NCBI GenBank assembly: GCA_964459385.1
Contig: CAYWLG010000005.1
Coordinates: 124,001-188,000 of the forward strand
Direction: 5' to 3'
Length of the DNA stretch: 64,000 bases
Origin: UBA6107 sp964459385
Lineage (GTDB): Bacteria; Chloroflexota; Anaerolineae; Anaerolineales; Anaerolineaceae
The notes under the pieces were generated by a model. That model ran no database searches and was not told the DNA's origin. It saw nothing but the letters and a program-made list of their open reading frames with translations. The position numbers and the translations under genes were made by a program. Shown in pieces: positions 25,660 to 33,465 of this stretch. Position 1 is the stretch's first letter. The number at the start of each line of letters is the position of its first letter.

Positions 25660-26871
25660 ATGCAAAAACGCATTTTATTTGTGATACTCAGCGGATTATT
25701 GATGGCGGCTTTCCTGGCAGGCTGCGGCATGGGGCTTTTTGCCACCCCTACCCCAACCGCCACGGTTACGCTGGTGCCCACCCACACGCCACAGCCGACC
25801 GTTCCTCCCACCGCCACGCCTGAGCCCATTTACATTGAAGCAACCGTGCTTTCAGGTGAGATTCAAGCCCCGGCCGTGCTTTATCACCGCTGGGCCAATG
25901 ACACGCGTGATGATGATTCGACCCACGTGCGTTATTCCACCTTCAAAGCCCAACTGCAGCAGCTTTACGACGCCGGGTTCAGTCTGGTCTCGCTGAGTTC
26001 CTGGTTGGATGGCAGCTTCACCGTGCCGGCCGGGCGAAAACCGCTGCTGTTCACCATCGACGATGGTTTCTTCGCCGACCAGCTCTTCCTCAACGATGAC
26101 GGTACTCCCTCTGAGTACTCCGGGCTGGGAATTCTGTATCAATTTGCGCAGGAACACCCCGATTTTGGCTATGCGGCCTCCATTAACGTCAACATGGGCG
26201 ATAAATATTACGGTGATCGCCGCGTGGGAGATTGGTTTCAGCCCAGTGATGGGGATGGCTGGAAGCCCAAGCTTGGCGAGGCAATGGTCTGGGCGCTTGA
26301 GAACAACGTAGAAATCTTCAATCACACATACACGCACGCCGACCTTGCCCTGACCGACCCCGCGGGCATCGAATTCCAACTGCAAAAAAATGACAGCACC
26401 GAGCGTGACTTTTTAGCGCTGGTGGGGCGCGCTGACCTGAACAACCGGCTGGGGAACGTCATCGCCCTGCCTTACGGCAACTGGCCTGCCACTCAGGCGG
26501 GCATGGAAGTGTTGAAGAACTATATCAACCCCGAAGGCATGCCCGTGGCCGCCATCGAAGAAGCCTACAATGCCAGCGAGCCTGTCTTTACCCCCTCGGT
26601 CTTTTCAACTGGTTACGACCGCATGAGCCTGCCCCGCATCACGGCCACGAGCGCTTCAATTGACTGGATCGTGGCCCATAAGGATGAAATTCCTACAGCG
26701 ACATCCTGCCAGTTACAGGCGGCGACCCAAGAACAAGCCAATGACAGTACCGCCCTGCAGGCGCTCATTGCGGCTGCCATCCAGGCAGGTACCTGCCCGG
26801 AAGGGGTGTATCACCTGCAAGGTTTCACTTTTGTGGCGAACAACGGCAGCATCAGCCTTTTCAATCACTAG
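25660..26871 (+). CDS. Lipoprotein with NodB-like polysaccharide deacetylase domain
   Basis: A 403-residue predicted lipoprotein. Residues 1-22 form a signal peptide with lipobox LAGC, followed by a Thr/Pro-rich linker (about 29-60). The catalytic domain (about 75-300) has the CE4 motif 1 as FTIDDGF and motif 2 as NHTYTH, which provide the metal-binding Asp and two His. Family members remove acetyl groups from peptidoglycan or other polysaccharides at the cell surface. The motif FTIDDG departs slightly from the usual TFDDG. The C-terminal 100 residues are not recognised. It is a single-gene unit between two terminators. Confidence 0.72.
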   Translation: MQKRILFVILSGLLMAAFLAGCGMGLFATPTPTATVTLVPTHTPQPTVPPTATPEPIYIEATVLSGEIQAPAVLYHRWANDTRDDDSTHVRYSTFKAQLQQLYDAGFSLVSLSSWLDGSFTVPAGRKPLLFTIDDGFFADQLFLNDDGTPSEYSGLGILYQFAQEHPDFGYAASINVNMGDKYYGDRRVGDWFQPSDGDGWKPKLGEAMVWALENNVEIFNHTYTHADLALTDPAGIEFQLQKNDSTERDFLALVGRADLNNRLGNVIALPYGNWPATQAGMEVLKNYINPEGMPVAAIEEAYNASEPVFTPSVFSTGYDRMSLPRITATSASIDWIVAHKDEIPTATSCQLQAATQEQANDSTALQALIAAAIQAGTCPEGVYHLQGFTFVANNGSISLFNH

Positions 26872-26892
26872 TGCATAACCCCGATCACAGTT

Positions 26893-26926
26893 ACGCTGCT
26901 GTTCACCAGAACGGCGGCGTTTTTGT
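26893..26926 (+). terminator. Intrinsic terminator after the deacetylase gene
   Basis: CGCTGCTGTTC pairs with GAACGGCGGCG (two G-T wobbles) around a four-base loop, followed by TTTTTGTTT. Confidence 0.75.
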
Positions 26927-26937
26927 TTATTCTTCTG

Positions 26938-26943
26938 TATAAT
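26938..26943 (+). promoter_or_regulatory. Probable -10 box of the nucleoside kinase operon
   Basis: TATAAT lies 32 bases before the ATG at 26976 and just downstream of a terminator. A -35 box is not evident. Confidence 0.4.
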
Positions 26944-26975
26944 TTATTTATGTTTGCAAATAAAGAGAGGAAAGT

Positions 26976-28319
26976 ATGGGAAAAATCACACAGGTCGTGA
27001 AGCGTACCGGTGCTGTCGTCCCATTCAACCCGGACCGCATCACCAATGCCATTTACCGCGCAGCCGTCGAGGTGGGCGGGCGCGATAAAGCCACCGCCGA
27101 AGAACTGACACGACAGGTGGTGGCCATGCTGGAGCAAAACTGTTCAAATGACCGTGTTCCACAGATCGAGGAAATTCAGGATGTGGTTGAAAAGGTGCTC
27201 ATTGAAAACGGTCATGCCAAAGTGGCAAAAGCCTACATCCTTTACCGGGAGGAACGTGCCCGCCACCGCAAACAGCTCGAAGCACAGGGTTCGCGCCCTT
27301 CTGAAAACATCCCCTGGGCAAAGATCTGGCACGTGCTCGACTGGTCAGCCGCCCACGGCGTGAACACCATCAGCGGTCTCAACCACCGGCTGGATGAGGG
27401 TGAATTTCCGCAGCTCATCACCGAATCAGAAGCCGCCTATAATGTGGACGTGGAAAACGCGGTGAGAGAGATCATCGAGCGCAAAGACAAGCTCAAGATG
27501 GTCATCATCACCGGCCCCTCTTCTTCGGGAAAAACCACCACCACCATCAAGGTCGGGCAGCGCCTGAAAACCGTCGGGCTCAGCCTGGTGACCCTCTCAG
27601 TGGATAACTACTTTTTCGACCTCGAAATGCACCCCAAAGATGAGTTTGGGGACTATGATTTTGAAACCCCGCAGGCGCTTGACCTGCCGCTGATCAACCA
27701 GCATTTGAGCGAGCTGGTGCAGGGCAAAGAGATCACCGTGCCCTTTTACGACTTCAAGACCGGGCACCGCGACCCCGACAAAAGCACCCCCATGAAGCTG
27801 GCCGAAAACGAACTTGTTTTGATCGACTCGCTGCACGGGCTCTTCCCGGATATGACCGCCGACATCGCGGATGAACAGAAGTTCAAGCTCTACCTGGAAC
27901 CACTGCTGCAAGTGAAGGGCGAGGATGGCGAATATGTGCGCTGGACGGATATCCGTCTCATCCGGCGTATGCTGCGCGATGCTGCCCACCGCGCCTACGA
28001 CCCGCGCCAGACCCTCGAACACTGGCATTACGTGCGCTCCAGTGAGATGCGCAATATTCTGCCCTACATCAATACCACCGATGCCATCGTCAACTCTGCC
28101 ATGCCCTATGAACTGCCCATTTATGCGCAGCGCATGCTGAGGCACTTCATTCAATGGACCGACCAATACAAGAGCGATCCGCTGCGCAGTGATGCCTTTG
28201 AGAGAGCCCAGCGCGTGGCGCATCTGTTGGGCAGTGTGCATCCTGTTGGCGATGACTCCTTCATCCCGACCGATTCGGTGATCCGTGAATTCATCGGCGG
28301 GTCAAGCCTGCAATACTGA
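26976..28319 (+). CDS. ATP-cone plus uridine-kinase-like nucleoside kinase
   Basis: A 447-residue protein. Residues about 4-90 form an ATP-cone domain (VVKRTGAVVPFNPDRITNAI), the nucleotide-sensing module known from ribonucleotide reductases and NrdR. From about residue 165 a P-loop kinase of the uridine kinase/phosphoribulokinase family follows: Walker A ITGPSSSGKTTTTIKVG, then LSVDNYFFD and PFYDFKTG. The kinase probably phosphorylates a nucleoside or related compound, with the ATP-cone as an allosteric sensor; the substrate is not known. An AGAGAGG ribosome site precedes the ATG. It starts a short operon with a membrane protein and a tyrosine phosphatase. Confidence 0.82.
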   Translation: MGKITQVVKRTGAVVPFNPDRITNAIYRAAVEVGGRDKATAEELTRQVVAMLEQNCSNDRVPQIEEIQDVVEKVLIENGHAKVAKAYILYREERARHRKQLEAQGSRPSENIPWAKIWHVLDWSAAHGVNTISGLNHRLDEGEFPQLITESEAAYNVDVENAVREIIERKDKLKMVIITGPSSSGKTTTTIKVGQRLKTVGLSLVTLSVDNYFFDLEMHPKDEFGDYDFETPQALDLPLINQHLSELVQGKEITVPFYDFKTGHRDPDKSTPMKLAENELVLIDSLHGLFPDMTADIADEQKFKLYLEPLLQVKGEDGEYVRWTDIRLIRRMLRDAAHRAYDPRQTLEHWHYVRSSEMRNILPYINTTDAIVNSAMPYELPIYAQRMLRHFIQWTDQYKSDPLRSDAFERAQRVAHLLGSVHPVGDDSFIPTDSVIREFIGGSSLQY

Positions 28320-28326
28320 GATTTGT

Positions 28327-29481
28327 ATGTCCTCTGCCGTGAAGCCACCCACCTACAAAAACCCCTTGCGCATTCGCAAAGCGGTGCAGCGCCGTCATGC
28401 CGTAGCAAATCTGCTCATGGTGCTGTTGAGCTTTGCTTTTTCCGTCACGGCTACACGAATTTTTCTTAACCTCACCGGCTTCCCGCAGATTGGCGGCGGC
28501 GGTCTGCACATTGCCCATGTTCTCTGGGGCGGGCTTTTTCTTTTTGTGGCCAGTTTGCTGCCGCTCATCTGGGTCAATCAGTGGGTGCTGGCGTTAAGCT
28601 CTGTGATTGCCGGCCTGGGCGTGGGCCTTTTTATCGATGAGGTCGGCAAGTTCATCACCAGCACAAACGATTACTTTTTCCCCTCGGCGGCACCGATCAT
28701 CTATGCGTTCTTCCTGCTGGCGGTGCTGGTTTTTACCCAGGTGCGCACCCGCCAGGACCTCAGCCCGCGCGCGCAGATGTATCGCATTCTCGAGGATTTC
28801 GCCGAAGTGCTCGACCGCGACCTTTCGCAGCCGGAATTGGAAGAGTTACAGGGTCAGCTTGACAAACTCATTCGTGAAAATGAAGACCCCCAACTGGTCA
28901 GACTGGCGCAAAGCTTAAAGGATTACCTGAACTGTAAAGATTTACAGATTGCCCCCCACCAACCCGATCTATATGAGCGGGTGGTTAACCGCTGGAAAAC
29001 CTTTGAAGAGCGCTGGCTCACCCGTGCGCGCATGCGCCGTGTTTTGGCGGTTGGGCTGCTGCTCTGGGCTGCCTGGGCGTTGACCTCTCAGATCGTCATG
29101 TATTTGACCACCCACAATACTGCCCAATTTCAACTGCTGCTCGAACAATTCATGGCCAACAATCTGGTGCGCAACGCCAGCGGCATGAACTGGTTTGAGG
29201 CACAGATTTTGCTGGAAGGGGGCATGGGCATCGTGGCACTGCTCGCGGCAGGGCTGCTGGCTTTCAAGAAAGATGCTCCCGGCATCTGGCTGGGAATCGC
29301 CGATCTGGTCACCACACTGGTGGTGGTGAACCTGCTCACCTTTTACTTCAACCAATTTTCGACCATCGGCTTTGCGCTGGTGCAGTTTTTGCTTTTGGTA
29401 TTGCTGCTCTCTTACAAACGTCGCTTTCTGGATCACCCCCAGAAGAAGCGCAAACACGAAAAGGAATCAATCCCCTCATGA
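28327..29481 (+). CDS. Polytopic membrane protein of unknown function
   Basis: A 384-residue protein; the start at 28327 (MSSAVKPPT) is chosen because earlier in-frame codons lie inside the kinase gene. It has about four hydrophobic segments in the N-terminal half, a soluble middle of about 110 residues (LSPRAQMYRILEDFAEVL, then a helical repeat-like part) and about four more membrane segments after RMRRVLAVGLLLWAAW. The tail is highly basic (KKRKHEKE). No family was recognised. It overlaps the phosphatase gene by four bases (ATGA), indicating translational coupling. Confidence 0.68.
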   Translation: MSSAVKPPTYKNPLRIRKAVQRRHAVANLLMVLLSFAFSVTATRIFLNLTGFPQIGGGGLHIAHVLWGGLFLFVASLLPLIWVNQWVLALSSVIAGLGVGLFIDEVGKFITSTNDYFFPSAAPIIYAFFLLAVLVFTQVRTRQDLSPRAQMYRILEDFAEVLDRDLSQPELEELQGQLDKLIRENEDPQLVRLAQSLKDYLNCKDLQIAPHQPDLYERVVNRWKTFEERWLTRARMRRVLAVGLLLWAAWALTSQIVMYLTTHNTAQFQLLLEQFMANNLVRNASGMNWFEAQILLEGGMGIVALLAAGLLAFKKDAPGIWLGIADLVTTLVVVNLLTFYFNQFSTIGFALVQFLLLVLLLSYKRRFLDHPQKKRKHEKESIPS

Positions 29482-29996
29482 CGGCTATCCCATCTATTGA
29501 CTCTTACTGGGTGCTTCCCGACAAGCTTTTGGCAGGACAATATCCCGGCGGCAACAACGAAGAAACCACCCGCAAGCGAGTGCAATCGCTCATCCATGCC
29601 GGCATCGACACGATCCTTGATCTGACCATGCCCGGTGATGCCTTTCTCCCCTACACACAGGTGCTGCAGTCAGAAGCAGCCGATTTTGGCGTCAAGATCG
29701 AGCGTTTCAATTTTCCCATTCTGGATTATGACATTCCTACCCGTGAGCAGATGGGTGAAATTCTCGGCCTCATTGACACCCACCTGGCGCAAGGCAAGCG
29801 CGTCTATGTGCACTGCATTGGCGGGCGCGGACGCACCGGCACGGTGGTGGGCTGTTTTCTCGTCAATCATGGGCGAAGCGGCCAGGAAGCCCTGAGCGAG
29901 ATCGAACATCTGCGCCGGGATGTGGCCAGTTGGTGGCAGCCCTCACCCGAATCAAACGCCCAGATCGATTTTGTGTTGAACTGGAGCAAAGGGTGA
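29478..29996 (+). CDS. Protein tyrosine / dual-specificity phosphatase
   Basis: A 172-residue cysteine phosphatase with the signature HCIGGRGRTG, which gives the nucleophile C113 and the phosphate-binding R119 (HCX5R followed by T). The aspartate in DYDIPTREQ (about residue 83) is a candidate general acid. These enzymes hydrolyse phosphotyrosine, phosphoserine/threonine or small phosphorylated compounds. Coupled by an ATGA overlap to the membrane protein upstream and in the same operon as the nucleoside kinase. No signal peptide. Confidence 0.85.
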   Translation: MTAIPSIDSYWVLPDKLLAGQYPGGNNEETTRKRVQSLIHAGIDTILDLTMPGDAFLPYTQVLQSEAADFGVKIERFNFPILDYDIPTREQMGEILGLIDTHLAQGKRVYVHCIGGRGRTGTVVGCFLVNHGRSGQEALSEIEHLRRDVASWWQPSPESNAQIDFVLNWSKG

Positions 29997-30023
29997 GGTC
30001 AAATTTAATTTACAATTGCGTTT

Positions 30024-31940
30024 TTAATTTATTGCCGGTGCTTTCTTCCATAATAAAACAAGTAACAAAATGATCCCTACCAAACTAAGGCACATGCCAA
30101 CATAAACATCCCAGGGTTGGTAGCGGAAGAGGTACACGTGGGTGCCCAGGCTGGCCGGCACCGAAAGGAAATCCTTCGTCGTATCCAACTGAAGAGGTTC
30201 CCCATCCATCCAGGCATGCCAACCGGTCCAGTAATACTCACGCACGGTTAAAACACCTGGGTGGGTCACCGTGCAGATCACCTCAATTTGCCCTCCCTGA
30301 GCTTCTGCCGAGCAGAGCTCTTTCATATCCCCCCCGTCCACGCTGGCGTACAACTGGCTGTCATTTTTGAGCAAGACAAGCGAATTTTGCGTTTTGACAA
30401 CTACATCGGTGTCTTGAACGTTTTGCTCATTCACTACTTGCAGAAACGGAAAAACGGTTTCGTTTTCCTTCCACGACCAGGCACGATCTGCGATCACCAA
30501 CTTGTCACCCTGCCCCAATAAAAAGGGAACCCAATCGTAATTAAGCGCCTTGACCCATTGAGCAGAATCCGTTTTCAGCATATCCAGATCCTCTTGCTGG
30601 GCTGAAACGTGTCTGACGTTCAGATAGCCATTCCCATACTCAAAGGGCGCCCAGATCGAGAAAACCATCAGGCCGATCAGAACCAGCCATTTTACAAACT
30701 TTACATTCAGCGAGAAGTTATCGGTGGAAATCGAAAAAGTAACATCGAACCATTTGCGATCAATCAGTTCCTGCAGGGTGATGGCTGCCAGAAGCAAAAG
30801 TGGCTGTACGGCCAGGCTCGCCGCCACATTGAGCGAGCGAAGCTGCTGCACGAAAGTCAGCCCTTTTAGCGGCAAATAAATCTCGCGGTTGGAAAATACT
30901 AGGGCCAGGATCGTTGCCAGGAACAGGAAGATCACTTCACGTTTGCGCCGGCTTTCCTTCAAGAACACCAGGCCCAACAAGGCCAGCAAAACCGGTATCC
31001 AGCCGACAAAATTGATATGCGCCCAAGGGGAAATGGTCTTTATCAGCGAAGTATTATCATAAAACTTCCAATCATGGATCACCAGATTCAAGATGGAATA
31101 CCCAAGCGGCTGGATGGATTCCAAATTTGCCGTAAAAGGCTTTTGCCAGTTCCCGTTAAAGTGCAAAAACGGCACCAGCAGCACAGAAACCAGCAGAATT
31201 GAAAGAAGCAAAGCAGCAGCGGCCCACTTCCAGAGGTCGAAATGGGGCTTTGCGGGTTTGAACATGTACCACAAAACAGCCGGCAGATAGGCCAGTATCA
31301 CCACAAGTTGCACATACCCCTGCCCGGACAGCCAGGTAAGCGTCAGAATGAGGGCCATCAGTGCCAGAGTACGCTTGTTGGGTTGCTTTTTTAAGTGCAG
31401 AAAAGCCGGTAAAACCAGACTAGCAGATGCGATCGAGAGCACCATCGGCACATTCCCGGCCTGCAGCCGCCCAAAGATGCTGCCCGCAACGATGGCCATG
31501 AGGCTCGTCCAAATGCGAGCCAGATAACCGAGCTTCATCTCACGGGCCAGCCACCACTGCCCCATCCCCACCATGAACAGGCTGGTTAAAACGATCACCT
31601 TGGCGCCATTGTTCACGCCCAGGAGCAGTGTAGAGACAATGACAAGAGGATGCAGAAAAGCCCCGTGCAGTTCAATAAACGAGGGAGCGCCACCATTCAG
31701 GTACCCATTCCAAAATACACAGAGACCGCATTTAAACAGCAACCCCCACACGTAATGGGAAATGGTGGTTAATACAAATTCTCCACCCTCAATGTAATAA
31801 TTTGGGTCGAAGTTAAGAAATTTCCTGCCTACCAGCAAAGCTGCAAGCAGGAGGATCAAAATTTCAGTGGCGATTTGCCACCGCTCAAGAAAAAAGCGTT
31901 TCTGTTTTGCAGCAGTGTTTTGCGACCCTGTGTTTTCCAT
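30024..31940 (-). CDS. Large YfhO-like membrane protein
   Basis: A 638-residue protein starting at the ATG at 31940, which has AGGGGG just upstream. About eleven to twelve hydrophobic segments fill the first 430 residues. An extracytoplasmic domain of about 150 residues follows (including VREYYWTGWHAWMDGEPL), then a final membrane helix and a basic end. The layout and the GWHAWMDG segment match the YfhO/GT-C-like proteins, which help attach sugars to cell-surface polymers in some bacteria. Catalytic residues are not assignable here, so the role is inferred from the general fold only. Confidence 0.65.
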   Translation of the reverse strand: MENTGSQNTAAKQKRFFLERWQIATEILILLLAALLVGRKFLNFDPNYYIEGGEFVLTTISHYVWGLLFKCGLCVFWNGYLNGGAPSFIELHGAFLHPLVIVSTLLLGVNNGAKVIVLTSLFMVGMGQWWLAREMKLGYLARIWTSLMAIVAGSIFGRLQAGNVPMVLSIASASLVLPAFLHLKKQPNKRTLALMALILTLTWLSGQGYVQLVVILAYLPAVLWYMFKPAKPHFDLWKWAAAALLLSILLVSVLLVPFLHFNGNWQKPFTANLESIQPLGYSILNLVIHDWKFYDNTSLIKTISPWAHINFVGWIPVLLALLGLVFLKESRRKREVIFLFLATILALVFSNREIYLPLKGLTFVQQLRSLNVAASLAVQPLLLLAAITLQELIDRKWFDVTFSISTDNFSLNVKFVKWLVLIGLMVFSIWAPFEYGNGYLNVRHVSAQQEDLDMLKTDSAQWVKALNYDWVPFLLGQGDKLVIADRAWSWKENETVFPFLQVVNEQNVQDTDVVVKTQNSLVLLKNDSQLYASVDGGDMKELCSAEAQGGQIEVICTVTHPGVLTVREYYWTGWHAWMDGEPLQLDTTKDFLSVPASLGTHVYLFRYQPWDVYVGMCLSLVGIILLLVLLWKKAPAIN

Positions 31941-32104
31941 ATATCCCCCTGCAAGATCAGGAAGTTTTCTTAATGTGGGTATCAAACAAAAGTATATCGC
32001 AAAATTTGCAGTTCGATAGCTTTTACTGCCAGATCAACAGCGGGCAGATGAACGTTTTATGGGCCTTTTGGGCAGGCCGACTTGTTTTAGAGTAGCCGTA
32101 TTTA

Positions 32105-33292
32105 TCAGGCTCTTGCATTGGCAAGCTGCTCCCAGAAATCAAGCTGATAAGCTGGCTTGTGACCATCCAAAAGGATAAAAGGAGCGGCGCGTTTGGGGGC
32201 AATTCCCAGTTTCGAGAGCTGCTGGAGATCGGTGAGCTTTCCATCTTTTCTGGAATTATAAATTCGTTCGGCGCCCAATTTGCCGATGCCCGGGATGCGC
32301 AGCAGCATTTCCAGGCTGGCCTGGTTGATCTCAAGCGGATGTTCGCTGAAATTTTCTTTTGCCCAAGCAACCTTGGGGTCAACTTCCAAGGGCAGATTGC
32401 CGCCAGCCCGAAAGGGAAGTTCTTCCATGCCAAAGCCGTAATCACGCAGCAGAAACGAAGCCTGGTAAAGGCGAATGTAGCGGGTATAGCCCATGCCCGG
32501 ATAATTCTCCAACGGGGTATCCGGCACTGGCTGAAAACCAGAATAGTAGACCCGCGCTAACCCGTACTGGCTGTAAAGTATCTCGCTCAATTGCAGCGTT
32601 TCTACATCCGTTTCTCCGGCCACACCCACGACCAACTGAGTGGTGATCGAGGCTGTCTTCTCAGCAACACGGTCTTGCAGGCGACCCTTGCGAAACCGCC
32701 CCATCATTTGCAGGCGCTGGAAGAGGTCTTCGTGGAATTTTTTCATGGGGGCTAAAAATTGCAAACGGGCAGGCGTGACGCCCTCCAGGTTGATCGAAAC
32801 CCGGCTGCACAATTGCATGGCTCGCTCAATCTGAGCCTGTTCCGCCCCCGGCATTATCTTTAAATGAATGTAGCCGCCGTAATGGAACTTGAGACGCAGA
32901 ATTTCGATCGTTTTGAGCAGACGATCCTGCGTGTGCACGCCGCCGCCCACCACGCCTGAACTAAGCATGAGCCCCTGCACCAGTCCGCGCGAGGCTATTT
33001 TCGTGTAGGTGCTGGCCATTTCTTCGGGGGAGAATGAATGGCGCTGCAGATTGCGCGGGCGGCGAAAAATGCAATAGTTGCAGTTGTTTTCGCAGGCAGT
33101 TGTGAGCATGCTCTTTAATATCGGCAGCGTCTTGCCACCCCCCATCTGTGCCTCGTATACCCCCAGCCGTGAGGGATCAAGGGCACAGCCGTTGTGGACT
33201 GTTTCTTCTTTTGGCAATGTGATCGGAGGCACACCTTCTTCTTCATGGCGGATGCCGGAGGCCATCGCCTGTAGTTTCTCAAAAGCATCCAT
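32105..33292 (-). CDS. Radical SAM protein with helix-hairpin-helix, DNA modification/repair type
   Basis: A 395-residue protein. The 4Fe-4S cluster cysteines are C67, C71 and C74 in CENNCNYCIF. The C-terminal part carries a helix-hairpin-helix motif (LLRIPGIGKLGAERIYNSR), a DNA-binding element. This combination is that of the 'putative DNA modification/repair radical SAM protein' family, whose reaction is unknown. The partner DUF4130-type gene often found next to it is absent here. The start at 33292 has a GGAG ribosome site eight bases upstream. The promoter is near-consensus and contains a LexA-like palindrome, which fits a DNA-damage role. Confidence 0.86.
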   Translation of the reverse strand: MDAFEKLQAMASGIRHEEEGVPPITLPKEETVHNGCALDPSRLGVYEAQMGGGKTLPILKSMLTTACENNCNYCIFRRPRNLQRHSFSPEEMASTYTKIASRGLVQGLMLSSGVVGGGVHTQDRLLKTIEILRLKFHYGGYIHLKIMPGAEQAQIERAMQLCSRVSINLEGVTPARLQFLAPMKKFHEDLFQRLQMMGRFRKGRLQDRVAEKTASITTQLVVGVAGETDVETLQLSEILYSQYGLARVYYSGFQPVPDTPLENYPGMGYTRYIRLYQASFLLRDYGFGMEELPFRAGGNLPLEVDPKVAWAKENFSEHPLEINQASLEMLLRIPGIGKLGAERIYNSRKDGKLTDLQQLSKLGIAPKRAAPFILLDGHKPAYQLDFWEQLANARA

Positions 33293-33339
33293 TTGTCACT
33301 CCAATAATTACGTCTAAAAAACAAAATGCTCTTGGTTTC

Positions 33340-33368
33340 AGTATATAGAATAATTGTTCTATTGTCAA
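33340..33368 (-). promoter_or_regulatory. Strong sigma-70 promoter with LexA-like operator in the spacer
   Basis: On the minus strand TTGACA (33363-33368) is followed after exactly 17 bases by TATACT (33340-33345). The spacer holds the imperfect palindrome TAGAACAATTATTCTA (33346-33361), of the GAAC-N4-GTTC type with one mismatch. An operator between -35 and -10 is a classic repressor position. It drives the radical SAM gene starting 48 bases downstream. Confidence 0.7.
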
Positions 33369-33417
33369 GATGTGATCCCCCCTCAGTCGGAAACTCCATC
33401 ACAGTTCGGCGCCCAAC

Positions 33418-33448
33418 AAAAAACAGCCCGGAGTTGAATTCCGGGCTG
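33418..33448 (-). terminator. Intrinsic terminator of the P-type ATPase gene
   Basis: On the minus strand CAGCCCGGA pairs with TCCGGGCTG around a seven-base loop and is followed by six T. It lies 18 bp after the ATPase stop codon. Confidence 0.88.
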
Positions 33449-33465
33449 CCTGACTGAAAACACGG

